Source: Candidatus Poribacteria bacterium
Lineage (GTDB): Bacteria > Poribacteria > WGA-4E > WGA-3G
NCBI GenBank assembly: GCA_003635315.1
Contig: PYJD01000023.1
Coordinates: forward strand, 260,502 to 324,501
DNA length: 64,000 nt
Direction: 5' to 3'
The notes under the pieces were generated by a model. It was not told the origin of the DNA. It searched no databases and saw nothing but the letters and a program-made list of their open reading frames with translations. Positions 27,210-35,792 of this stretch are shown here, in pieces. Each line of letters starts with the position of its first letter. Position 1 is the first letter of the stretch. Position numbers and translations under genes: made by a program.

Positions 27210-27476
27210 TTAAAGAATAGTGGAAAAAGAATCGAAGAAATACAGTATCCGATATAATTGATTTACTAATTGGAAGTTATCAGAAAATACTACTGCAAAG
27301 AAATGAAAAATAAAAGATATACACTTGAAGAGAGTCAGAAATGTATAAGTAACAGCTATAAGTGTAATGGATTTTGATTTTGTCTTTAAAGTTAATAGTA
27401 GTAACACCACTAATGGAAAAAAGTGGATTACAAGAAAGAATAAAGCGATAATAATATTTATGTATTTTGGATCCAT
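27210..27476 (-). CDS. Small membrane protein, paralogue of the next gene
   Basis: An 88-residue hydrophobic protein with three predicted helices and the internal segment LTLKTKSKSITLIAVTY. The neighbouring 100-residue protein has FAVKTKSIGVIIIIISC in the same place, with a similar helix layout before and after, so the two are probably diverged duplicates. This copy lacks the last helix and may be truncated at its C-terminus. Function is unknown. Confidence 0.45.
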   Translation of the reverse strand: MDPKYINIIIALFFLVIHFFPLVVLLLLTLKTKSKSITLIAVTYTFLTLFKCISFIFHFFAVVFSDNFQLVNQLYRILYFFDSFSTIL

Positions 27477-27604
27477 ACTAATAAAATGATATTGTAAAAC
27501 GTATACCTAATATACGGACTGCCAAGTATAATGAGATTATCAATTTAAAATCGGGATGGCAATTAATACCTCAATTTAACATACAACTAAGGTTGACAAA
27601 GATA

Positions 27605-27907
27605 TTAGTGATATTTAAATTTACCATTCTTCCATTCTATATAAACTAAGAAAAGACTGAAAGTAATTAAGATAATCAATAGGAAATATGAAATAGAATT
27701 TATTAAGATTATCTGTAAAACACCGACATCACCTATCGGCATGATAATAAATCGCATAACAAAATGGATGGTTTTATAAATTATGCAACTGATAATGATA
27801 ATTATCACACCTATGGATTTTGTCTTTACAGCAAAGAAAATCAGTGAGCCAATGAAACAGAATTGGACTATTGAAATTAGTATGTTATATATAGTAAATG
27901 CTTGCAT
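27605..27907 (-). CDS. Small three-helix membrane protein
   Basis: A 100-residue protein of three hydrophobic helices with a positive C-terminal tail (EWKNGKFKYH). It shares the K-T-K-S hinge and helix order with the upstream-numbered neighbour at 27210. No ribosome site or named family is evident. It is included because two adjacent frames share this pattern. Confidence 0.5.
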   Translation of the reverse strand: MQAFTIYNILISIVQFCFIGSLIFFAVKTKSIGVIIIIISCIIYKTIHFVMRFIIMPIGDVGVLQIILINSISYFLLIILITFSLFLVYIEWKNGKFKYH

Positions 27908-27987
27908 GTTATAGATAAATTAGATTGAGTTGCTTCTGTTTGATATCATAATGTTATTTCAACATACAGTCAATCTAAAGTAATGTA

Positions 27988-28893
27988 TTAGTTCTGAATA
28001 TCAAACACCCCGTCTACCTGTATTTTTCTATCAATATAGATTAAAGTATAGCCGATGACCCATAATGGAAAGACGATTCCACGCATGAATAAGTTAACAA
28101 ATGTCATGATTGAATAGAAGTAAAGGTTATCGCTATCAAGTACTTCATTTAAAAACATCCATTGAAGAAGGTCTTGGTAGTTTGTGTTACCTGCTATATT
28201 GAATACGTACATTATAGATGAAACAGATAATGTGATAATAGTACTGATTGCATAACAAATTATAAGAATTAGAAATACTATGAATACAATACGCCACCAA
28301 GAGAACTTTGTAAGGTTATAACTCTTTTTAAGTGCATACCCTACTTTGGGTATTTCATAAAGAATTACTGGAATATGAAACATCCAGCTAACAATTATAT
28401 ATATTGAAATTAGTAAGATTATAAATCCAATTATGATACCTGGTAGGATACTTGGAAGACCCAATCTAAGAGTCATTAGCATAGAAAAACTAACACTCAT
28501 CAGACCAAGAGCAAGAATTGCTCTAACTATCAGATGGCTTCCAATTAACGGTACTAACCTATGAAATATCCGTTTGAATATATCGTCTGCTGATATTTCC
28601 CTTTCCAAGTAGAGTGAACCAGTTGCATAAACACCTGCGCTAATTGCTATAATGCCAAAAGGCATTGATATGAGTACAGGAATTATTTCACCTTGTATAC
28701 TTCCAGGAATAAAACCTTTTAGTGAGTATTCAAGTAGTAAAGCAATGAAGTAGATTAACGCTATGCTAAGGTATAGTTTATAGTTATTCCGGTATAGAGC
28801 GAAAATTGAATCCAATATATCCCCTATCTTTAGAGATGGTTTATATTGTTCTGAATTCTGGTTGACATCTATGGAGTCAATATTTTCATTCAT
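27988..28893 (-). CDS. Six-helix membrane protein, GlpQ-membrane-domain-like
   Basis: This 301-residue protein has a short polar N-terminus and then LKIGDILDSIFALYRNNYKL. Such an amphipathic start is typical of the glycerophosphodiester phosphodiesterase membrane domain (DUF975/YciC-like) proteins. About six hydrophobic helices follow, with the conserved KKSYNLTKFSWWRI segment before helix 5. The role is unknown. These proteins are single-gene membrane modules in many bacteria. It is upstream of, and in the same direction as, the two small membrane protein genes. Confidence 0.6.
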   Translation of the reverse strand: MNENIDSIDVNQNSEQYKPSLKIGDILDSIFALYRNNYKLYLSIALIYFIALLLEYSLKGFIPGSIQGEIIPVLISMPFGIIAISAGVYATGSLYLEREISADDIFKRIFHRLVPLIGSHLIVRAILALGLMSVSFSMLMTLRLGLPSILPGIIIGFIILLISIYIIVSWMFHIPVILYEIPKVGYALKKSYNLTKFSWWRIVFIVFLILIICYAISTIITLSVSSIMYVFNIAGNTNYQDLLQWMFLNEVLDSDNLYFYSIMTFVNLFMRGIVFPLWVIGYTLIYIDRKIQVDGVFDIQN

Positions 28894-28977
28894 TTGATAA
28901 CTTCAATTAATTCCTTATATTCTTAACAACAGTTTTATCTATAGTCTAACTGAAATTTCGATAATTTGCTAATTATA

Positions 28978-29053
28978 CCATTTCTAAACGAATATTTGTC
29001 ATAAATACTCATGTTATTTGACATTTAGAGCGGTTCCAAATTGTTCCTACCAG
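28978..29053. repeat. Partial MITE-like element with degraded GTAG hairpin
   Basis: The left end ACCATTTCTAAACGAATATTTGTCATAAATACTCATGTTAT is written here in parts only: ACCATTTCTAAACGAATA, then TGTCATAAATACTCATGTT. It matches the right end of the 63130-63260 element. The minus strand of 29050-29028 reads GTAG-GAACAATTTGGAACCGCTC, a hairpin with stem mismatches. Confidence 0.6.
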
Positions 29054-29093
29054 GTCTGGATTTATAAAAGGTTGTTTTTCCTTAAATTGACGT

Positions 29094-29690
29094 CTATAGA
29101 GATGTGTTAGAAGGCACTATAAAATCAACGTGTTTTGGAATTCCACATGATATAGGTATACCGAGCCATCGCAATCCAAGAAACCATTTTACGTCTTCAA
29201 TTTCCTCTACATTCTGATGTATATATTTACGGCTTCCTATTTTGGCTGTTACCGTGAAATCTCTACCTAAAGGTACATTACGTTCAAATTGAAATTCTCC
29301 AAAGGAGTTAGTTTTAACAGGCGTAACTGGAGCGACCAACGGGTGGCTATATGAGACTTCAATATTTTTTAACGGAATAAAAGATATCTTGTCTTGATTC
29401 AAAACCACTTTGCCCTTGATAGTTCCTTTAAAGTATTTCCGCCATGCGTTCTTGATGATAGTTATCAGCACCCCAAGTAATATAGAATAACTTATGCCTT
29501 CTACAAAACCAAAATTAACAGAAAAAATATACACCCCTATTGAGACGAATAAAGGTGTCCACCTGTCATTAAAAACTGGATGGACCCGTCTACGTCTTTG
29601 ATTTTTAGTTTTCGTTTTAGTCGTATCAGTCGTAAATATGTCCTGCTCCGATACGCTTTTGGTTTTGTAGTGTCTCAATTTTAACTCCAT
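29094..29690 (-). CDS. Membrane protein with carboxypeptidase-regulatory-like domain
   Basis: From ATG 29690 the protein is 198 residues. A TTG frame extends 4 codons further but has no ribosome site. The N-terminal 45 residues are basic and probably cytoplasmic (KTKTKNQRRRR). One or two hydrophobic helices occupy about 50-85. The rest resembles a carboxypeptidase-regulatory beta-sandwich: GTIKGKVVLNQDK, then VKTNSFGEFQFERNVPLG. Such domains often sit on envelope proteins as adhesion or structural modules. No specific function can be given. Confidence 0.55.
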   Translation of the reverse strand: MELKLRHYKTKSVSEQDIFTTDTTKTKTKNQRRRRVHPVFNDRWTPLFVSIGVYIFSVNFGFVEGISYSILLGVLITIIKNAWRKYFKGTIKGKVVLNQDKISFIPLKNIEVSYSHPLVAPVTPVKTNSFGEFQFERNVPLGRDFTVTAKIGSRKYIHQNVEEIEDVKWFLGLRWLGIPISCGIPKHVDFIVPSNTSL

Positions 29691-30084
29691 ATTGACCAAC
29701 AAATGTACTGAATTCTATTGACTTATTTATAGGTTAAAATTTGTATCTAAAGCAAGTAAAAGATACCCGTCGAATCATCCGTGAGTTTGTAATAACATAT
29801 CAGAAATGTAAAAATAAGAAAAGAGAATATAAAATAGAGTGTGTATTAGAAGTGTTAAACAAACATACATACGGACAGGGAGACCTCGCCCCGAATGAAT
29901 CTAACTGTAACTATTGTGAAACATTGATAAAGATCTATCTAAGACTAAGTTTCCCCGAACCATTGTTGTAAATACTTGACAGAAGTGATAGAATTGGGTA
30001 TTCTAATACGATGTGTATAATGATGAATTGACCTGAAATAGTCTAAAACTTCAACAAATCTTCCAAATATAAAACAAGAATCTT
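29691..30084. other. Intergenic region holding a promoter
   Basis: Besides the promoter at 29976-30004 I see nothing firm. A 76-codon frame at 29741 starts with TTG and has no ribosome site; I leave it uncalled. Confidence 0.45.
29976..30004 (+). promoter_or_regulatory. Sigma-70-like promoter for the ThDP enzyme gene
   Basis: TTGACA at 29976-29981, a 17-bp spacer and TATTCT at 29999-30004, about 80 bp upstream of the start at 30085. Confidence 0.5.
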
Positions 30085-31653
30085 ATGAAATTTATAACTG
30101 GTGGGAATCTTTTTGTAGAGTGCCTTAAAACCCAAGGAGTCGATGTGATTTTCGGTTTACCGGGAAATCATCTTGATACTGTATATGAGTCTCTATACTA
30201 TAACCAAGACGATATTAAGCATTATGTAACGCGTCATGAAGGTGGTGCTGCCTTTATGGCTGATGGCTATTCGCGAGCAACGGGTGAAGTAGGTGTGTGT
30301 ATGACAGTTCCAGGACCTGGATCAAATAACGCATCAATAGGGATCTGTGAAGCATTTACCGCCTCCTCACCAGTCCTTTGGATTACTGGACAAAATGCAT
30401 CTTATCTTGCCCATAAAGATCCAAGAAAGAGTTTTCATGGATTAGATCAAGAATCAGCTTTTGAATCTATGACAAAACACATTGAGATAGTGCATCAGGT
30501 GCATCAGATCCCGAATGCAGTGAATCGTGCTTTTGGTGTATTACGGTCTGGACGTCCTGGACCTGTGTTAATTGAACTTGCTACGGATGCATTACAAGCA
30601 GAAACAGAACAACAAGTTCCAAGAAGAAATCATGGAATTCAAACCATGGCACTCCCAGAGGATATTGATTCTGTAATCCAACATATTCACAATGCTGAAC
30701 GTCCATTAATTATCTCAGGTAGTGGTATAAACCATACACGTTCCACCGAAGAGTTATTGGAATTTGCTTCCTATTTAGATTCTCCAGTATCCATGACAGG
30801 TATGGGGAAAGGATCTGTGCCTGAAGATTCACCTAATTGTATTGGCATGTTTAGGGATAGTTATTCTCAAACTGCCCTCAAAGAATCAGATCTAATAATT
30901 GCAATTGGAACAAGATTTACGTATCGGGATACAGCGAATTGGTCATTAAAATTCTCCAAACCATTAATTCACATAGAAGCTGATGTTGATGAGATCAACA
31001 AGGAATACCCTGCAACAGTTGGCATTGGTGCAAACCCCAAGTTAGTCCTTAAGCAGTTAAATAATATACTGAAAGAAGAGAAACTGCATTCAAAGTGGGA
31101 AGAGAGATTGGTTGAACTTAATCGAGAGTTTTCATCGGGAGATCCACCGAGAATACTTAAGGATTTACGGGATGTAATGCCGCGTGATGCTATACTATCT
31201 GTAGATGTAAATATCACCGGATATGGTGCATTAACCCATTTTCCAACATACTATTCGGGGAGTTATATATTCTCTGGCATCTCAGTGGCGATGGGAATAG
31301 GACTGACAGGAGCGATTGGGGCACAGGTTGCATATCCTCAAAGGAAGGTTGTTGCTCTGAGTGGTGATGGAGGATTTTTAATGACAAGTCCGGATCTTGC
31401 TACAGCAGTTATGTATGACCTACCCGTAGTTACAATTATTATGAACGATAGTCAATATACCTCAATTGAGAGAGGACAGTTACGTCGATTTGGCAAGAGG
31501 ATTGGTGTTGAGTTAGTTAACCCTGATTTTGTCCAATTTGCAGAATCTTTTGGGGCAGTAGGTCTTCGGGTTGATAATATTGAGGACTTTAGACCGACAG
31601 TAGAAAAAGCACTTTCCCTTGAAAAACCAACAATTATTGATGTAGCGATGTAG
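30085..31653 (+). CDS. Thiamine-diphosphate-dependent enzyme, acetolactate synthase-like
   Basis: This is a 522-residue ThDP enzyme with N-terminal PYR, central and C-terminal PP domains. The catalytic Glu is E52 in TRHEGGAAFMADGYSR. The ThDP/Mg motif is G427-D428-G429, with N455 in IIMNDSQYTS about 26 residues later. The arrangement matches acetolactate synthase, benzoylformate decarboxylase and similar decarboxylases. No small regulatory subunit or other ilv gene is adjacent, so a degradative or oxalyl/benzoylformate-type activity is as likely as branched-chain synthesis. It has its own promoter and is followed by the phosphofructokinase gene 109 bp later. Confidence 0.8.
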   Translation: MKFITGGNLFVECLKTQGVDVIFGLPGNHLDTVYESLYYNQDDIKHYVTRHEGGAAFMADGYSRATGEVGVCMTVPGPGSNNASIGICEAFTASSPVLWITGQNASYLAHKDPRKSFHGLDQESAFESMTKHIEIVHQVHQIPNAVNRAFGVLRSGRPGPVLIELATDALQAETEQQVPRRNHGIQTMALPEDIDSVIQHIHNAERPLIISGSGINHTRSTEELLEFASYLDSPVSMTGMGKGSVPEDSPNCIGMFRDSYSQTALKESDLIIAIGTRFTYRDTANWSLKFSKPLIHIEADVDEINKEYPATVGIGANPKLVLKQLNNILKEEKLHSKWEERLVELNREFSSGDPPRILKDLRDVMPRDAILSVDVNITGYGALTHFPTYYSGSYIFSGISVAMGIGLTGAIGAQVAYPQRKVVALSGDGGFLMTSPDLATAVMYDLPVVTIIMNDSQYTSIERGQLRRFGKRIGVELVNPDFVQFAESFGAVGLRVDNIEDFRPTVEKALSLEKPTIIDVAM

Positions 31654-31762
31654 AAAATGTGATTATATACCAGAATTGACAAGTTTATGCAGTAAGTTTG
31701 CAATAATGTTATTTAGTAATAAAGGAAATTAACCTCAATTATCATCTTAGTTAGGAGTTTAT

Positions 31763-32965
31763 ATGCGAAAAAAGATAGGTGTTCTCACAGGGGGTGGTGA
31801 TACAAGTGCGCTTAATGCCACCCTTAAAGGTATTGCCCTTAAATCCGAAGAACTTGGTTTTGAACTTATTGGATTTATGGAGGGATGGAGAGGGGTTCTA
31901 AAGGGTGGTAAATACTTTACGCTTACACCTGATCTAATTGATGAGAATCACGGTGGAACCATTTTAAAGAGTTCACGTACGAATCTAATTGCAACTGATA
32001 AATTAGGTGAGTCAATTGATAACCTAAAGAAGCTTAATATCAGTGGTCTTATTCCAATTGGAGGTGACGATACATTAACTGTGGGTGCAGCGTTATCTGA
32101 ACAGTTCACCACAGTTTTTGTTACAAAAACGATTGATAATGATGTAGGAATTAATCCACCAGAAGGTGATTCTGTAGATTATTCGAAGATGGTAAATTAT
32201 TTCTGTCCTGGATTTCCATCTGCAGCGAGTCGTGTAATTGATGCTGTGCGTGATTTAAGAACAACTACGTATTCCCATGACCGTGTGATTGTGGTTGAGG
32301 CAATGGGAAGGGATGCGGGGTGGTTGACCCTTTCTGCAGCCTACGGTTTGGCAGATTTAATTGTTGTTCCAGAAGTTCCATATCAACCGGATAAATTGGC
32401 GGAAGCTATCCGTGAGAAACATAGAGAACAAGGGAATGTGATCGTCGTTGTATCAGAAGGGATTCGTAATGATGCGGGAGAATTAATGATTACATCTCAG
32501 GCAGAACTGGATGCATTTGGACATACAAAACCGGGTGGATGTTCTGAGATTATAGTTGAAGCAGTGAAAAAACGGTTACCTGAAATTAATAGTTCCTTAT
32601 TTAGAGCATTAATCTTGGGTTATTTACAAAGATGTGGTAGTCCAATACCCCTTGATAGAGATGCAGCCATTAAAGCAGGTGCGTTAGCAGTTCGTTCACT
32701 TTCAGATGGAATGGTTAATGGTGTAGCTACTATTACCAGAACTGATGTAGGGATAGAACCAATAATGTTACCGATAGAACAGGTATTAAAACGTGATGCA
32801 TCAGGTCATGTCATTAGAAGGAGTCTTGATCCTCGCTTTTACGATTCTGATCGGTATCATTTGTCTCCTGAAGGTGCGGGTTATTTCAGACCATTATTCG
32901 GCGACCTACCACGACGTCGAAGAACTTTAGAGGAAAGAAATTTAGATATTCGTGAAATTGGCTAA
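31763..32965 (+). CDS. 6-phosphofructokinase, probably pyrophosphate-dependent
   Basis: A 400-residue phosphofructokinase. The phosphoryl-donor motif is GVLTGGGDTSALN (10-18). The second site reads PIGGDD (100-103), where ATP enzymes have GGDGS. The next block is TKTIDND (121-127) with Lys, where ATP enzymes usually have Gly. Asp103 and Lys122 are the established markers of PPi-dependent PFKs. The enzyme would phosphorylate fructose 6-phosphate reversibly in glycolysis. TAGGAG about 6 nt before ATG 31763 supports the start. PPi use is inferred from these residues and has not been measured. Confidence 0.88.
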   Translation: MRKKIGVLTGGGDTSALNATLKGIALKSEELGFELIGFMEGWRGVLKGGKYFTLTPDLIDENHGGTILKSSRTNLIATDKLGESIDNLKKLNISGLIPIGGDDTLTVGAALSEQFTTVFVTKTIDNDVGINPPEGDSVDYSKMVNYFCPGFPSAASRVIDAVRDLRTTTYSHDRVIVVEAMGRDAGWLTLSAAYGLADLIVVPEVPYQPDKLAEAIREKHREQGNVIVVVSEGIRNDAGELMITSQAELDAFGHTKPGGCSEIIVEAVKKRLPEINSSLFRALILGYLQRCGSPIPLDRDAAIKAGALAVRSLSDGMVNGVATITRTDVGIEPIMLPIEQVLKRDASGHVIRRSLDPRFYDSDRYHLSPEGAGYFRPLFGDLPRRRRTLEERNLDIREIG

Positions 32966-33202
32966 ATTTAGATAATTTCTTTTAATTCATTAGAAAGATA
33001 TAGAATCCGGTGTGTTTGAACTTGTTCATAACTTTGCTACAAATACTTACCGAGTCATTTATACAGTTAAGATTGGGCGAAGCATGTATGTACTCCACAG
33101 TTTTCAAAGAAATCAAAACGCGGAATTAGTACCCCAAAGAAGGATATTGACTTGATTAGACGAAGATTGAGAAGAGTTAAGGAATTGGAGAAAGAATTAT
33201 GA
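32966..33202 (+). pseudogene. HigB/RelE-like toxin gene, truncated and frameshifted
   Basis: Coding traces begin about 32994 (after a TAG) with ESGVFELVHNF, then TYRVIYTVKIG and MYVLHSFQR. This is the RelE/HigB (phage Gp49-like) core. Near 33105-33112 the frame shifts to KSKRGISTPKKDIDLIRRRL and ends at TGA 33200-33202. A single-base gain in the A-rich stretch would restore one frame. The N-terminal part of a normal HigB of about 110 residues is missing. The stop overlaps the antitoxin ATG (ATGA at 33199), the usual HigBA arrangement. Confidence 0.75.
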
Positions 33203-33543
33203 GCAGTAGTATAAATATTCAAGAAGGTTGTGGGAATATCTTCAAGGATTTGGGTCTTTCTGATGAGGTGGCTGAGAAAGAACTCTTAAAAGCTCAGTTA
33301 GCAGCCGAGATTTGCCATATTTTCAAAGAACGTAAACTAAATCAAATAGAGGCGGAGAAACTACTTGGCATTAAACAATCCGAAGTTTCGCGTCTTAACT
33401 CCGCTAAACTTTCTGACTACAGCGTTGAACGATTGATGAGGTTTCTTAATCAATTAAATCGTGATATTGAGATACGAATTATACCTTCAGAAGATAGAAC
33501 AGGACAACAACGGGTGATTTCTGTTGAATTGAATATACCCTAA
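33199..33543 (+). CDS. HigA-like XRE antitoxin
   Basis: A 114-residue XRE protein. The central helix-turn-helix is LNQIEAEKLLGIKQSEVSRL (about 50-70), followed by YSVERLMRFLNQLNRDIEI. This matches the antitoxin partners of RelE/HigB toxins (HTH_37 type). Its ATG overlaps the stop of the decayed toxin by 4 nt. With the toxin broken, it may survive as an orphan regulator that binds the former operon promoter. Confidence 0.82.
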   Translation: MSSSINIQEGCGNIFKDLGLSDEVAEKELLKAQLAAEICHIFKERKLNQIEAEKLLGIKQSEVSRLNSAKLSDYSVERLMRFLNQLNRDIEIRIIPSEDRTGQQRVISVELNIP

Positions 33544-33688
33544 ATCATGTAGGGAAACGTTCCTTCTTTTTGGATCCAACAAGTATAGGACTTCTTAGTG
33601 ATTATATTGCTGATGACAGACTCATTTGGGTTCACATTGACTAAGCGATCCATAATGTTTACATAGAGAAAATAAGCACAAGTTAGTA

Positions 33689-34750
33689 TTATAAAGGTAG
33701 AGTTATGAGCTTACCTGTTTGCGAAGAAAGGTACGTCGCTTCAGCTAATTCGATTCCATCTGTACCTATTTGTCCATGTGTAGTTGGTTTTTCTTCTCCT
33801 ACAATACATTTCAACCAATGGTCGATGCTTGCCCCTTTTGCTGCAACCCCCCAATACCTTTGATTGCGTTGCTCTTCACTCATATTTCGATATGTATTAT
33901 CATTAGGAACAGGTTCGGTATATTCTTCAGCTTTTGGCATATTGTGAGTTTTCCAACGCAACCCATGTCTTATTAGACTTGCGGAACCATTACTTGTAAC
34001 AAGTCCATTCCCACTATTGGTCATCTCTGCTGCCCAACTTTTAATCATCATACCTACTCCACCATTCTTAAAATTTACAGTAAGAACAGCATTGTTCTCA
34101 ACAGCCTTATCGGCTGCTGGGTATGTTCCTCCGAGTGGTACATGACTTGTATATCCATATACTGAAACAGCAGGTCCAAATAACCACAGCCAAATGTCGA
34201 GATTATGGATTGCTTGTTCCACCAGCATTCCACCAGATTCTTCTTTTACAAACAACCATGGGTGTTTCTCTGGTGAGAACCATCCAACTTGATTTGAATA
34301 TGTCATTTGTAGCGTGCCAAGCGTTCCATCATCCAATAGTGATTTTAGTTTCATATAACCTGGATCGAACCGCATCATATAGGCTACCATGAGAATTATA
34401 CCGGCTTCATCTGTAACAGAAACCATTTCCCGTCCTTCCTTTACACTACAGCACATCGGTTTTTCCATAAGAATATGCTTCCCTACCTGAGCTGCAGCTT
34501 GCGTTATCTCAAGGTGTGGTCGTGGATGTACACACACATCTACGGCATCAATATCATCTCTATCCAAGAGTTCACGGTAATCTGTGTATGCATCTGCATT
34601 AAATTTATCTGCTTGTTCATTTGCAGAAGATTCATTTATGTCAGCAATAGCAACAATATCTGCTCTTCGTGTGGGTTCTTGATAATATGGCGAATGAAGA
34701 TTACGGAAGATTCCACCACATCCTATGATTCCAACTCTTAATCTTTCCAT
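33689..34750 (-). CDS. Gfo/Idh/MocA-family NAD(P)-dependent oxidoreductase
   Basis: This 353-residue protein opens with the Rossmann motif VGIIGCGGIFRNLH (7-19). The family E-K-P motif is E96-K97-P98 in HILMEKPMCCS. The C-terminal alpha/beta domain carries the substrate pocket around GGMLVEQAIHNLDIWLW, whose His and Asp are the usual catalytic pair. Members oxidise or epimerise sugars and cyclitols; the substrate is unknown. Together with the xylose-isomerase-like, esterase and PhyH genes it fits a host- or algal-glycan degrading lifestyle. It is convergent with the HigA gene. Confidence 0.86.
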   Translation of the reverse strand: MERLRVGIIGCGGIFRNLHSPYYQEPTRRADIVAIADINESSANEQADKFNADAYTDYRELLDRDDIDAVDVCVHPRPHLEITQAAAQVGKHILMEKPMCCSVKEGREMVSVTDEAGIILMVAYMMRFDPGYMKLKSLLDDGTLGTLQMTYSNQVGWFSPEKHPWLFVKEESGGMLVEQAIHNLDIWLWLFGPAVSVYGYTSHVPLGGTYPAADKAVENNAVLTVNFKNGGVGMMIKSWAAEMTNSGNGLVTSNGSASLIRHGLRWKTHNMPKAEEYTEPVPNDNTYRNMSEEQRNQRYWGVAAKGASIDHWLKCIVGEEKPTTHGQIGTDGIELAEATYLSSQTGKLITLPL

Positions 34751-34785
34751 TATTTCTCCTTACTCTGTACCAATGAACTTATTGT

Positions 34786-34835
34786 AATTCCATTTCTAAA
34801 TGAATAGGTGTCATAAATACTTATAATATATGGAA
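34786..34835. repeat. Solo end of the ATACCA-type element
   Basis: CCATTTCTAAATGAATAGG then TGTCATAAATACTTATAA matches the right end of the element at 63130-63260 almost base for base. No matching second end is obvious nearby. Confidence 0.55.
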
Positions 34836-35528
34836 TTCGGTGAATCAACAATAAGTATACCACGCTTATGTTAAAAAACAACTGGATTAACAGAATATAA
34901 GGCTATTCTGTCATATTTATTTTGTCCAATTTAACAGTAAGTCACAGTCTCCGAGATCACTCCTATTAGGAGACCAAGTTTATACCATATTTAGATTAGG
35001 AATCATCTTGGTATTGTGTGAACTACATGACATTGGTGTAATTCCTAAAAATTTCTGCTTTCATAGATTTTTCTAAAATATTGAAAATAAAATGAAGAAA
35101 GTATCTATATCTAACAACTCACATTACCAAGAGCAACTTTTTTAACGCAAACATCCAGTTCTATACAATAATATAAAACTGATAGGTGACAAATTAGGTA
35201 AACATACATACATTACAATGCAAAAAATTGGATAAAGATATTTAGACGTTATGCGTAAATCCTACTTCAAAACCTTAACTTTTATGAGAAGTATATAATT
35301 AGAGAATACAAGATGACTATCTATAAAAATGATCCTAAATACAAAAGAGTCTTTATGTCAAAAAATCACCAGTTTTTACACATATTATGCATGTTGGAAT
35401 TGTCAAAATTCGCAAGGACAACAAAAACACAAAATCACACTTTTTGGAAATTCTTAAAAAGTGAATTTAAAGTGGCGTAAAGTCAGTCTATGACAAAGGT
35501 TAGAGGGGTAATTTACACCAATTTCAAT

Positions 35529-35555
35529 CCTACAGAATGTAGGAAAAAGTGTAAC
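35529..35555 (+). repeat. Hairpin plus AAAAAGTGTAAC tail, copy 2
   Basis: CCTACA-GAA-TGTAGG (35529-35543) then AAAAAGTGTAAC (35544-35555) and T6. The stem sequence differs from copies 1 and 3 but still pairs perfectly. Confidence 0.65.
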
Positions 35556-35792
35556 TTTTTTGCTTTTTTCGACGCATGGAGAAAATCAACTTTTTCACGA
35601 TTTTTAATCTGGGAATTTAGGATTAAAGGTCTGTTTTTGTACCCTATTAGGTTGTCTGTATATTAGGATTAAATGTTCAATTTAATAGACGAACAATATC
35701 TTAATAAGTCAATTTATTGAGAATAAAAAGGAAATTTGGTATATTACATCCATAGGTCTTGTATAAGATAGACAACTATGAGGAGAATTAAA

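Larger units (their letters stand above)
34751..35792. other. AT-rich gene desert
   Basis: No credible gene. The stretch contains a partial repeat end (34786-34835), a degraded stem CTCCGAGATCACTCC-TATT-AGGAG around 34948, and copy 2 of the hairpin-plus-tail motif (35529-35555). A ribosome site, GAGGAG at 35780-35785, belongs to the next gene. Confidence 0.5.

Noticed and set aside
29741..29971. 76-codon plus-strand frame before the ThDP enzyme
   Set aside because: TTG start without a Shine-Dalgarno, no known motif, and it ends at the promoter of the next gene.
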